Program-made: the position numbers and the translations under genes
Assembly (NCBI GenBank): GCA_033283325.1
Contig: JAWMQO010000001.1
Location: forward strand, 1,302,001-1,366,000
Origin: Mangrovimicrobium sp033283325
GTDB taxonomy: Bacteria > Pseudomonadota > Gammaproteobacteria > Pseudomonadales > Halieaceae
Reading direction: 5' to 3'
Length of the DNA: 64,000 nucleotides
Shown: piece after piece, positions 34,562 to 43,317 of the stretch
Numbering within the stretch: the first letter of the stretch is position 1
Layout: the number at the start of each line of letters is the position of its first letter
Notes under the pieces: generated by a model
What the model was told of the DNA's origin: nothing
The model's input: only the letters and a program-made list of their open reading frames with translations
The model's database searches: none

Positions 34562-35371
34562 TCACACCCTCCACCACTGGAATAGCGCTGTGCCCCGCAG
34601 CAGTTGGTAGATACTCCCGCAAACAAACCAGCTGAAGGCAATTGTCGCGAGGTCGTGGGAAAGGAAGTGCGCCCCTCTCAACTGCTGCGCGATACCAAAC
34701 AGCAGTCCCAGCCCGATGCCGGGAAGGAGATACCAGTAAAACCGAGGGCTGCCCGCCGGCGCGAGAAACGCGATTGCCAGCCATGCGTAGCCACTGGAGG
34801 CGTGACCTGCGGGATAACAGTTCCCGACCGCGAGATCAGTAGAGAACAGTTGCCAGAAACTGGTCCACGCCCGATCGCCACCAAAGATCTGTAACGCGTT
34901 GGGACAAGGCAGGGTGTTCAGGTGTTTCATCGATGCCACGCTCGCGGTAACCACGAGCGTGGCGATGCTGAGAAAAGCCAGGTGACGCCGAAAAGGTTTC
35001 AAGCGCGCAGCGAAGTAGGTTGCAGCAAGCAGGAGCAGGCATGCGAGGTACATCCGCAGCACCAGCCAGCGCCCGCCCTCGTGCAGCACATTGTAGAGCC
35101 AGAAGTTTCTCGCCAGCGGGAAATGCGCTCCGTTCCCGCCTTCCAGCGCGTAAATACCACTGGCCAGCCAAAGATCGAGACCGGACTGATAGCAGATCAC
35201 GCTGGCGAGCAGGAACAGGAAGGCTGTGAGGAGAACGGACTTGTAGGAGGGTCCTTGATGATCTGTAGCGAGCAAATTGTCTTCCTGATCAGGATTTAGC
35301 CGTGGGCCAGTACCTGATCGCTCTACGGACCAATTGCCGCTGTTTGCCGCCGTTTTCCAGCTCCGCCGCAC
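34562..35371 (-). CDS. PAP2-family membrane phosphatase
   Basis: Up to 269 residues with about six membrane helices. PAP2 motifs are recognisable but altered. KxxxxxxRP reads KHLNTLPCP, with Cys in place of Arg. PSGH reads YPAGHASSG, and the third motif reads RGAHFLSHD. Such CP-type PAP2 proteins commonly accompany EptA genes. It may handle phosphate on lipid A or undecaprenyl/diacylglycerol products. The start is uncertain: the GTG at 35371 gives a long hydrophilic leader of about 45 residues, and a later TTG near residue 33 is possible. Confidence 0.82.
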   Translation of the reverse strand: MRRSWKTAANSGNWSVERSGTGPRLNPDQEDNLLATDHQGPSYKSVLLTAFLFLLASVICYQSGLDLWLASGIYALEGGNGAHFPLARNFWLYNVLHEGGRWLVLRMYLACLLLLAATYFAARLKPFRRHLAFLSIATLVVTASVASMKHLNTLPCPNALQIFGGDRAWTSFWQLFSTDLAVGNCYPAGHASSGYAWLAIAFLAPAGSPRFYWYLLPGIGLGLLFGIAQQLRGAHFLSHDLATIAFSWFVCGSIYQLLRGTALFQWWRV

Positions 35372-35484
35372 TACAGGTTCTGTAGGCCCACTATAGAAGC
35401 CGAAACTTAAGGAATCCTTAACGCCCCGGGGTATCTGCGCGAAGCGCCGAGGACCCGGGCGCCTACTCAGGAAATCACCGCAGC

Positions 35485-35874
35485 CTAATCGACCTCGTAA
35501 CGCTCCGGCTTGCCGGATTCGTGCACCCGGAACACCAGGATGGTGGCGCCCTCATCACCGGTAATTGCTGTGTGTACCTGCTGCAAAGGGATGAGCACAG
35601 CTTCGCCGGCACTCACAACGGTATCTTCCTTGCCTTCCTGCCAGAGGGTAGTGCTGCCCTCGATGACATAGGCGTACTCCTCCCCTGGATGCCAATGCTT
35701 TGGCAAGGAAGTATGGGGTGGCATAGAGACGCGACTGACGATGACTTCCCTGCCCGGAGCGGATGCCATTGCCGAACCCAGCAGGCGCTCAGCGCTCACT
35801 CCCTCCGCGCTGGCGAGCTGTGGAAGCGAGCCGAGTAACAGACCTGCGAGCAGGCCCTGGTATGTCCTTTTCAT
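35485..35874 (-). CDS. Secreted cupin-domain protein
   Basis: 129 residues. A signal peptide (about 1–24, ending LASA) precedes a single cupin barrel. The first cupin motif supplies metal ligands in LPKHWHPGEEYAYVIEG, and the second is PLQQVHTAI. Periplasmic single-domain cupins of this sort bind a metal and often a small ligand, but the function is not known. An ATG with the upstream stretch GGAGCGCC follows. It stands alone between the PAP2 gene and a gene relic. Confidence 0.85.
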   Translation of the reverse strand: MKRTYQGLLAGLLLGSLPQLASAEGVSAERLLGSAMASAPGREVIVSRVSMPPHTSLPKHWHPGEEYAYVIEGSTTLWQEGKEDTVVSAGEAVLIPLQQVHTAITGDEGATILVFRVHESGKPERYEVD

Positions 35875-35911
35875 AGGCGCTCCTGTTTAGGTGCCGGAAG
35901 TGTAGCCCATA

Positions 35912-36082
35912 GTGTCATTTCCTGTGGAGCTGGCAAACAGCAACGGCCCGCCACACGGCGGCACCACTATCACCTACTCACAGGGGGAAACCACGGGGCC
36001 CACGCCGTTCTACTACACCATCTCGGACAGCGAGGGCGGAACTGCGTCTGGCGTCGTCGAGGTTGTGACTTACGCCATCTGA
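35912..36082 (+). pseudogene. C-terminal relic of a cadherin/VCBS-like adhesin repeat
   Basis: A 56-codon open stretch from a GTG to TGA. Its end, FYYTISDSEGGTASGVVEVV, is the hallmark last strands of a bacterial cadherin/VCBS-type repeat, as found at the ends of giant surface proteins. In-frame stop at 35906–35908 means only the last part remains, and no ribosome site is evident. It sits 52 nt from tRNA-Leu(UAA), a typical recombination point. I read it as a leftover of a deleted surface-protein gene. Confidence 0.5.
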
Positions 36083-36134
36083 ATGGGCCAGCTCCGGTGC
36101 GACGTGCCGGTTCGACTGGAGGACTTTGTAAGCA

Positions 36135-36221
36135 TGGTGCCCGGAGCCGGAATCGAACCGGCACGCCGATTAAGGCGGGAGATTTTAAGTCTCCTGTGTC
36201 TACCAATTTCACCATCCGGGC
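36135..36221 (-). tRNA. tRNA-Leu (anticodon UAA)
   Basis: The minus strand gives an 87-nt class II tRNA: acceptor GCCCGGA/TCCGGGC, discriminator A with CCA encoded, anticodon loop CTTAAAA (UAA), long variable arm (CGCCTTAATCGGCG) and T-loop GTTCGATTC. A TATCAT box on the minus strand (36270–36265), followed by a GC-rich discriminator, is a possible -10 element. It reads UUA/UUG codons. Confidence 0.96.
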
Positions 36222-36350
36222 GGATCGAAGGGGCGGCAGATTGCCACCCCGGTAAGGCGGCGGCATGATACCACAGTGGCGGCTGTAAGCGGCAAACCCG
36301 CCCGGCCGCCGTGCTACACTCGGTGGAGTTCGATGGACTGAAGAATCCGA

Positions 36351-39323
36351 ATGCGTAAACTGCTGGTCGCCGTATTCCTGCTCGCCGCAATCCTGCTGGC
36401 TCCCCTGCTGGTGATGCGCTCGGAAAGGGCTCTTCTCTTCCTCTCCGACTGGGCGATCGACTCCTTCACCGACCTCAGGCTGGTGATTCGCGACCCGGTG
36501 CTGCGCCCCTTGCAGGGAAAGGTCTCGGCCAGCGAGATCCACCTTTACCCGAAGGCCGACGACGGCCCGCCCTTCCTCAGCGTCCTGGACTTTTCCGGGG
36601 AGGTGGACGTTCTCGACGTCTACCGGGGCGACCTCGCCAACTCTGCCCTGCGGGCCGCACAGGTCATCCTCTATGTCTCCGAGCGCGACCAGACCAGCGA
36701 TCCGGAACCGCGGGCCTGGCTCAAGCTCGTGGGATGGCTGCCTGAACAGCTCGAAATTGCCCAGTTCCACCTGATTACAGCCGCCGAGAACACCTTCATT
36801 TTTCCCCTCCGGGCGCTTCGCGGGCACCGTAGCAGCCACGACCATTTCAGCCTGGCCACCAGCGCGCAATACGATGGCGAGCCGCTCCAACTCGAAGCTG
36901 ATGTGAGCGCCCTGCGCAGCTGGGGGCGACTCTCCGGGCTCGGGATCGGGGCAGAGGTATTCGCTCCGCAAAGTGGCAGCCGGATCAAACTGCAGGGGGA
37001 ACTCAAGGGCGACGCCGCGGAATTCAACTACAACTTCAGGCTCGATGGCGATTACGCCGAACTCGCCGACTTCATGCGCGGCTTCGACGCCGCACCACCG
37101 CTCGGCGGCTCCCTCCTGCTGCGCGCCAGCTTGCAAGGCGATACTGAAAGTTTTTCCCTCAGCGAGGCTCAGTTTGAGCTGGACAACGCGCCTGATTACC
37201 AGCTCAAGGCCAGCGGCAAGCTGAACTACCGCTTCTCCGGCGAAAACAGCCTGGAGCTGAACGCCACCGGCCAACTCCAATCCATGGCACTGCTCCTCGA
37301 CTGGCTCGATCTCGACCTCACCCCCCTGGGCAGCGCGAGTGGTGAAGCTGCGATCAGCGGCTCACTGCAGCAGCCCCGCATCGATAACTTCGAACTGCAC
37401 AGCGAGTCGGACAGCGGCCTGAACGTAACGGTAGGCGGTGACTTCAACCCCCTGGCCCCGGAGGCAGAAAAAAACGCGGTGAGGATAAAGGCTTCCGGTC
37501 CCGCTTTCTCCACCATGCAACACTGGACCGGCGCCCTGCCCTTCGAACCCGGGCCTTTCACGGCCTCGGCGCGACTGCTGCAGCAGGACTCGGCACTGGC
37601 GCTGGAAGACCTCGAGATCGAGGTGGGCGAGGCCGAGAGCGTGCGATTCCTGCTGAACGGGGCTATAGGCTCGTTGGGGCAGTCCGCTTCCCGTGGCCTG
37701 GCGGCAATCGCTGAGGCGGACCTGCGATTGGCGGTCAGCACCGCTGATACCACCCATCTCGCCCAGTACCTCGGCGACTGGGTGCCGCCCGGACTCGCCT
37801 TCGAGGGCGAGGTCCGGGCCAGCGGCAGCGGGGAGGCCCTCAACATCACCGGCGGCAAACTGCTGGCCTACAAAGGCAATGATCGGCTGGTGATGATCCC
37901 GCGCTCCGGCACAATCGAGGTCGCGAAGGACTTTCCCCTGCTGAAACTCCTCGCCGACCTCGAGCTGGAACTCGAGGATACCGCGATACTCTCCGCATTC
38001 ACCGGTAGCGAGATCCCCTCCTTGGGGCGCCTCCGCGGATCGGCGCAACTGAAACAGTTCGGCACCAAATTCGCCCTGCCGACTTTCAACCTGCAACTCA
38101 CCGGCGGTGGACTCAGCGCCGAGGGAGACGGCAAGATGCCTGACCTCACCAACCCGCTCGAAACGACCATGGATATCGCTTTCAGGCTTCACGATCCGAA
38201 GGCGTTTGCCGCGCTCAGTGATTTCAAGCTGAGCCCCGGTGATGGCGAAGTTTCGCTGCAAAACGAAGGCGACCGGAGTATTTTTTCCGCCCGGCTCCAA
38301 CTGGGCGCTACTGAACTCCAGAGCAAAGGGCAGATCGACTATGCCGGGGGCAGCGTATCCCGGGTGTCCCTGAGCGTGGATTCTCCGGTGTTACACCTCG
38401 TCGATCTCGGCCTGCAGGCCGAGGAAGATGAACAGGCCGCATACAAACCCGCAGAGAATCTGGACGATCTCGGCGTTGGTAATCGCCTTGAGCAGCGCCT
38501 GCAGAAAGCGCCCCGCTACGAGACCGACCTGCGCCTGGACCTCGGCGGCGTGGTCGGGGATAACACGCGCATCGACGGCCTGCAGGTGCACCTGACGGGC
38601 CTGGATAATCGCTACACCCTACGGCGGTTCTCCGTGGCCTACGACAATTCCCAGGCCGAACTGCGTGGCATCATCGACCTCAACACCAGCCCCCCCTTCG
38701 CCAGTGTCGCTGTTGAAGCCCTCGCCATCCCGATGAATACCCTGACCCGGGACCTGGGCATCGATTATCCGGTGAGCGGTTCTGCCAACCTCCGCGGCGG
38801 CCTGACGGCGCAGGGAAGCAACGGCACCGAACTGCTGCAAAACCTCGATGGCAGCATCGCAGTGGCGCTGGAGGATACCGAAATCGCCGGAGCCGCCTAC
38901 GACGTCCTCGCCACTGACCTGCTGGCCTGGTTCTACTCGGGAGCGGCATTGGAGAAATCCACCCACATCGACTGCACCATGGCTGAATTCAAGCTCAAGC
39001 GGGGCGTCGCCGCCTCGGACAATCTTTACATCGAAACTACCAAGATGCTGGCTACCGGTAAGGCCACCATCAATTTCCGCGGCGAGAAGCTCGACGTCAC
39101 CTTCACCCCGCGCTCTAAATCCCGCGACCTGCAGATCCCCTCTACGGTGCATATCAAGGGGCCATTCAAGGACCCTTCTGTCACGGTGTCTCCGATCGCC
39201 GCGGCCTTCGACGCCACTGCGGAGGTACTGTCACTGGTGCCGCGCATGGCCCGCACTCTCTTCGGCCTCAACAAGAAGGAGGGCGACAAGCGGCCCTGTG
39301 TCGCCGGCCCCCAGAGCGGCTGA
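36351..39323 (+). CDS. AsmA-like envelope protein
   Basis: 990 residues. One N-terminal membrane helix (KLLVAVFLLAAILLAPLLVM) anchors a large periplasmic part rich in amphipathic beta-strands. A C-terminal AsmA-type region (about 780–960) shows PVSGSANLRGGLTAQG, LLQNLDGSIAVALEDTEIAG and GKATINFRGEKLDVTFTPR. AsmA-clan proteins, such as TamB and YhdP, are thought to form grooved bridges for lipid transport between membranes. Which member this corresponds to cannot be said. It is followed by the NSS transporter gene. Confidence 0.85.
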   Translation: MRKLLVAVFLLAAILLAPLLVMRSERALLFLSDWAIDSFTDLRLVIRDPVLRPLQGKVSASEIHLYPKADDGPPFLSVLDFSGEVDVLDVYRGDLANSALRAAQVILYVSERDQTSDPEPRAWLKLVGWLPEQLEIAQFHLITAAENTFIFPLRALRGHRSSHDHFSLATSAQYDGEPLQLEADVSALRSWGRLSGLGIGAEVFAPQSGSRIKLQGELKGDAAEFNYNFRLDGDYAELADFMRGFDAAPPLGGSLLLRASLQGDTESFSLSEAQFELDNAPDYQLKASGKLNYRFSGENSLELNATGQLQSMALLLDWLDLDLTPLGSASGEAAISGSLQQPRIDNFELHSESDSGLNVTVGGDFNPLAPEAEKNAVRIKASGPAFSTMQHWTGALPFEPGPFTASARLLQQDSALALEDLEIEVGEAESVRFLLNGAIGSLGQSASRGLAAIAEADLRLAVSTADTTHLAQYLGDWVPPGLAFEGEVRASGSGEALNITGGKLLAYKGNDRLVMIPRSGTIEVAKDFPLLKLLADLELELEDTAILSAFTGSEIPSLGRLRGSAQLKQFGTKFALPTFNLQLTGGGLSAEGDGKMPDLTNPLETTMDIAFRLHDPKAFAALSDFKLSPGDGEVSLQNEGDRSIFSARLQLGATELQSKGQIDYAGGSVSRVSLSVDSPVLHLVDLGLQAEEDEQAAYKPAENLDDLGVGNRLEQRLQKAPRYETDLRLDLGGVVGDNTRIDGLQVHLTGLDNRYTLRRFSVAYDNSQAELRGIIDLNTSPPFASVAVEALAIPMNTLTRDLGIDYPVSGSANLRGGLTAQGSNGTELLQNLDGSIAVALEDTEIAGAAYDVLATDLLAWFYSGAALEKSTHIDCTMAEFKLKRGVAASDNLYIETTKMLATGKATINFRGEKLDVTFTPRSKSRDLQIPSTVHIKGPFKDPSVTVSPIAAAFDATAEVLSLVPRMARTLFGLNKKEGDKRPCVAGPQSG

Positions 39324-39390
39324 GCGTGCCGACCGTCGGCGATCGCATGTTACACTGGCGGCGAAAACAGCACAGTTTCTGGGGACAGGT

Positions 39391-40743
39391 ATGGCCGCAT
39401 CGCGTGGGGAATTTTCTTCCCGCTTCGGTTTCGTTATGGCAGCGGCGGGTTCCGCTGTCGGGCTGGGTAATATCTGGGGCTTCCCGACCCAGGCCGCAAG
39501 CAACGGCGGCGCCGCTTTCCTGCTGGTCTACCTGGCGCTGGCCTTCACCCTCGCCTACCCGGCGCTGATGGCTGAGCTCATCATCGGCCGCCACGCACAC
39601 GCCAACGCGACGCGGGCACTGGGCAGCCTCTCACAGAACCCCGTCCTGCGCCGCACCGGCGCGGCCACCGGGATTATCGGGCTGGTGGTCGCCAGCCTGA
39701 TCCTGAGCTTTTACGCCATCGTCGCGGGCTGGATGATCGCCTTCGGCCTCGCCTCCATCGCCCAGCTACTGGGCCAGGACGGCCTCGCCGGCTGGCTCAC
39801 CAGCTTCAGTTTCAAGCGCAACGTGGTCTTCATGCTGATCTTCATGGCGCTGACCGCCGGCATAATCTCCGAGGGCGTACGCCAGGGCATCGAGCGCTGG
39901 TCAGCACGCCTGATGCCGGCCCTGTTGCTGATCCTGTTTGCCCTGATTGCCTACGTGCTGACCCTCGACGGCGCCATGGAGGGCCTCAAGGTCTACCTGC
40001 TGCCCGATTTCAGCCGCGCCCTCTCACCGGACCTGATCATCCGCGCCCTGGGTGCGGCCTTCTTCTCCCTCTCCCTCGGTGTGGGCACCATGCTGATCTA
40101 CGGTTCCTACCTGCCGGACCGGGAAGACCTGCCGCTGGTCGGCGGCATGGTCACCCTCGTGGATATCTTCATCGCGGTCTGCGCCGGCTTCCTGGTGCTG
40201 CCCGCCATGTACGTGGCCCTGCACCAGGGCGTGGAGATCTTCTCCGCCAGCGGCAGCCTGCTCTCGGAAGACACGCTGATATTCACGGTGCTGCCGCAAC
40301 TGTTCGCCAGCATGGGCCTGCCGGGTATCGTGGTCAGTATCGTGTTCTTCTTCCTGATGAGCATCGCCGCCCTCACCTCCTCCATCTCCATGCTGGAAGC
40401 GCCGGTGGCCTACGCCATTGAAGAGCGCGGCGTGGAGCGGCGCAAGGCGGTGTGGTTGATCGGTGGCATTATCGCGCTGGTCAGCACCGGCATCCTGCTG
40501 GATTTCGGCACCCTCTTCGGCCTGGTGATCAGCGTCACGACGCGCTACAGCCAGCCGCTGCTCGGCTTCATGCTGTGCATTTACGCCGGCTGGGTGATGC
40601 AACGCAACACCCTGCTGCAGGAGCTCAGGCAGGGCAACCCGAACGTGGAGCACGGGCTGTTCTGGAAGATCTGGCCCTGGTACGTGCGGGTGGTCTGCCC
40701 CGCCATCATCCTGGCGATATTTGCCCGCTCAGTGTTCTTCTAG
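39391..40743 (+). CDS. Neurotransmitter:sodium symporter (NSS/SNF) family transporter
   Basis: 450 residues, 11–12 membrane helices. The N-terminal signature FGFVMAAAGSAVGLGNIWGFP contains the sodium and substrate site of LeuT-fold NSS carriers, and SLGVGTMLIYGSYLP is helix 6. Such bacterial carriers import amino acids or related compounds with Na+. The ATG at 39391 has a GGGGACAG ribosome-site-like stretch. The open frame continues upstream as a shadow of the AsmA-like gene and is not used. The stop overlaps the convergent lipoprotein gene by 4 nt. Confidence 0.92.
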   Translation: MAASRGEFSSRFGFVMAAAGSAVGLGNIWGFPTQAASNGGAAFLLVYLALAFTLAYPALMAELIIGRHAHANATRALGSLSQNPVLRRTGAATGIIGLVVASLILSFYAIVAGWMIAFGLASIAQLLGQDGLAGWLTSFSFKRNVVFMLIFMALTAGIISEGVRQGIERWSARLMPALLLILFALIAYVLTLDGAMEGLKVYLLPDFSRALSPDLIIRALGAAFFSLSLGVGTMLIYGSYLPDREDLPLVGGMVTLVDIFIAVCAGFLVLPAMYVALHQGVEIFSASGSLLSEDTLIFTVLPQLFASMGLPGIVVSIVFFFLMSIAALTSSISMLEAPVAYAIEERGVERRKAVWLIGGIIALVSTGILLDFGTLFGLVISVTTRYSQPLLGFMLCIYAGWVMQRNTLLQELRQGNPNVEHGLFWKIWPWYVRVVCPAIILAIFARSVFF

Positions 40744-41195
40744 CGCAGCCGGATAAGGCCCGATTCCTCCACCCGCTGGGTGGGCAACCAGCCTTCGAAG
40801 TCGATCTTGGCGCTGAAGCTGTAGTTCAACTCGTCGGTGGGCTCGAGCCCCAGTTCGGCAAACAAGCGCAGCATCTCCAGCAACTGCAGGCCGGCCTCCA
40901 GGGTCACGGTTTCCTCGGCATAGGCGGCGATATGGGGCACTTCGTTAGTCACGCCGCTGACCAGTTTCCGGTCGTGTACGCTGACGCTATAGGCAATTCC
41001 CGCGATGTCGAGTGCTTCCTTGTTGGGGTTGGCGATGCGCAGGACGATTTCGAAGCGCGGCGCGCCGCCCTCGGCGGGCAGGGCCCGGAAATTCTCCAGG
41101 GTGACTACCGGTGGATCGTAATCGGCGGTCAGCGAAGCGCAGCCTCCCAGCAGGAGGGCAAGGCTCAGCAGTATCGATAGACAGGTGAATCTCAT
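40740..41195 (-). CDS. LEA14-like (late embryogenesis abundant type 2) lipoprotein
   Basis: 151 residues. A lipoprotein signal ends in LLLGGC (Cys19). A single WHy/LEA type 2 beta-sandwich follows (FEIVLRIANPNKEALDIAGIAYSV...). Bacterial LEA14-like lipoproteins are linked to desiccation or stress in some species, but the role here is unknown. ATG at 41195 is chosen because it gives the signal peptide. It is convergent with the NSS transporter gene. Confidence 0.85.
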   Translation of the reverse strand: MRFTCLSILLSLALLLGGCASLTADYDPPVVTLENFRALPAEGGAPRFEIVLRIANPNKEALDIAGIAYSVSVHDRKLVSGVTNEVPHIAAYAEETVTLEAGLQLLEMLRLFAELGLEPTDELNYSFSAKIDFEGWLPTQRVEESGLIRLR

Positions 41196-41361
41196 GGGCA
41201 GTTTTCCGTCGCCAACAGTCGGGTACCCGCATTCTAGCCGCTTCGCGCCCCGCCCCACAGCCCATGCAATCCATCGCGTCGGTTTTTGCGTACTCATAAG
41301 TGACAACCCCATGGAATGAAAGGCCCTTGCCACCAGGGGACCAGCGGAGTAGCTTGAAACC

Positions 41362-42324
41362 ATGCCAGACACCCCGGAGCGCAAACCCCAACTCGGCATC
41401 GGCGCCTGCCTGATGGGCAACCCGGTGCGTTACAACGCGCAAACCAAGGCACCCAACAACCACGTGCGCCAGTTGACCGCACTGTTCGAGATGCGGCCCT
41501 TCTGCCCGGAAATGAACGCCGGTCTCGGCGTCCCCCGCCCGCCCATCCATATCGTCGGCGACGGCGACACTATCCGGGTGCTGGATGTAGACTCCCACCA
41601 GCACGATTACAGCGAAGCGCTGGCCGCCGGCGCCGACAAATACCTCGCCAGCGCCCCGGACATCTGCGGCTACATCCTGGTCAAGGGCAGCCCCAGCTGC
41701 GGTTTCGACCGGGTCAAACGCTTCAACGCCGCCGGCAACCTCGTCGCCAAGGACGCCCAGGGCATGTACGCGGCAAGACTCGCAGCTGTCGATCCGCTCC
41801 TCCCGCTGGAAGACGATGAGCGCCTCAACGATCCGGGCCTGCGGGAGAGCTTCATCACCCGCGCGCTGACCTACCACGACTGGAAACAACTGCTGGCCGG
41901 GGGCCTCAGCGCCGGCCGGCTGGTGGATTTCTACAGCCGCTACAAGTACCTGGTGATGGCCCACCACGTACCCACCTACGAGAGCCTCGGGCGGATGCTG
42001 GCGGATGCGGGCAAACGCGACCCGGAAGCCCTCGGCGGGGAGTTCATCAGCGCATTGATGCAGGGACTGACTCACCGCGCCAACCGCCGCAGTCACAGCA
42101 ACGTGCTCTACCACATCGCCGGCTACCTCAAGCGCCAGTTGGGTAGCGAGGAGCGCCAGCGGCTGGCCACCCTGATCGACCGCTACCGCCTCGGCCAGGT
42201 GCCGCTGGTGGTACCGGTCACCATGCTGCAACACCACTTTGCCAACCATCCCAACGCCTACATCGATCGCCAGGTCTTCCTCGAGCCCTTCCCCGAGGAA
42301 CTGGGTGTGAGGAACCTGGTGTAG
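41362..42324 (+). CDS. DUF523–DUF1722 protein (YbgA-like)
   Basis: 320 residues. The N-terminal DUF523 half contains IGACLMGNPVRYNA and KGSPSCGFDRV, with conserved cysteines that may bind a metal or cluster. The C-terminal DUF1722 half contains DFYSRYKYLVMAHH and the long helical end. In many gammaproteobacteria this fusion lies beside photolyase and carotenoid genes, which is not seen here. Function unknown. It is convergent with the epimerase gene (10-nt gap). Confidence 0.88.
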   Translation: MPDTPERKPQLGIGACLMGNPVRYNAQTKAPNNHVRQLTALFEMRPFCPEMNAGLGVPRPPIHIVGDGDTIRVLDVDSHQHDYSEALAAGADKYLASAPDICGYILVKGSPSCGFDRVKRFNAAGNLVAKDAQGMYAARLAAVDPLLPLEDDERLNDPGLRESFITRALTYHDWKQLLAGGLSAGRLVDFYSRYKYLVMAHHVPTYESLGRMLADAGKRDPEALGGEFISALMQGLTHRANRRSHSNVLYHIAGYLKRQLGSEERQRLATLIDRYRLGQVPLVVPVTMLQHHFANHPNAYIDRQVFLEPFPEELGVRNLV

Positions 42325-42334
42325 GCATGCCGGT

Positions 42335-43225
42335 CTAGCGTGCGCGGATCTGCGCCAGTGCTGCATCGATGCCCGGGTAGCGGAAGTCGAAACCCGCCGC
42401 CTGCAGTCGAGAGGGCAGGACGCGCTGGCCGTTGAGCAATAACTCGTCGGCCATTTCACCGAGCAGGACCCTGGCCACGGGAGCCGGCAGAGGCAGGTTG
42501 AACAGGGTACGGTAGTATCGCGACAGGGCTTCGGCGAAACCGCGGGCGGTAATCGGCTCGGGTGCCGTCAGGTTGAAGGGGCCGGAAAGTACCGGGTGAT
42601 CCAGCAGGTAGAGCATCGCCGCCACCGCGTCCTCGCGGTGTATCCAGCTCAGCCACTGCTCCCCGTCGCCAATCCAGCTGCCCACGCCCAGGCGAAAGGA
42701 GCGCGCCATTTCCCGGTAGGCGCCGCCGCCCGCCGCCAGGACCACGCCGAGGCGCATGCAGCAGGTGCGGGTACCCAGGTCCGCGGCCTGCTCCGCCAGC
42801 GCCTCCCAGTCGGCACAGAGGGCCTGGGCAAAGCCTGGAACAGCGGGCGAGTCCTCATCCAGCAGGGTGTCCCGCTGATGCCCGTAAAAGCCGACGGCGC
42901 TGGCGCTCAGCAATACCCGTGGGGGGCTCTCCAGGCGGGCCAGCCACTCCACCAGAGCGCGAGTGCCATCTATGCGGCTCGCACGGATCTCCCGCTTGTA
43001 GGCCTCGCTCCAGCGCTTTGCCGCGAGCGAGGCGCCGGCGAGATTGATCACGGCATCGAGGGAGGTATCCGGGGCGATCTCTGCCAGGCTGCGGACATAG
43101 CGCAGCCCGGTGCGGCCCGGTCGCGGGCGCCGGGACAGCAGGACAAGTTCAGCGCCGCGCTCCCAGAGCGCTGGCACCAGGGCTTCGCCGATAAACCCGG
43201 TGCCGCCGGTAAGAAGGATACGCAT
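42335..43225 (-). CDS. yfcH: TIGR01777-type NAD-dependent epimerase (YfcH-like)
   Basis: 296 residues, extended SDR fold. The Rossmann motif TGGTGFIGEALVPAL is at the very N-terminus, AVINLAGASLAAKRW is the second motif, with LLSASAVGFYG and a C-terminal DUF1731 region (LLLNGQRVLPSRLQAAGF). It is homologous to E. coli YfcH and cell-division-associated SulA-like epimerases. The substrate is unknown. Confidence 0.9.
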   Translation of the reverse strand: MRILLTGGTGFIGEALVPALWERGAELVLLSRRPRPGRTGLRYVRSLAEIAPDTSLDAVINLAGASLAAKRWSEAYKREIRASRIDGTRALVEWLARLESPPRVLLSASAVGFYGHQRDTLLDEDSPAVPGFAQALCADWEALAEQAADLGTRTCCMRLGVVLAAGGGAYREMARSFRLGVGSWIGDGEQWLSWIHREDAVAAMLYLLDHPVLSGPFNLTAPEPITARGFAEALSRYYRTLFNLPLPAPVARVLLGEMADELLLNGQRVLPSRLQAAGFDFRYPGIDAALAQIRAR

Positions 43226-43317
43226 GGCGACCCTCCGCGTTGTGCAAACAACACTATAGGGCTACCGATCAGCGACGGCAAAGCCAGTCTTGGAGAAAAG
43301 CCCGTATAATCCTCGCC

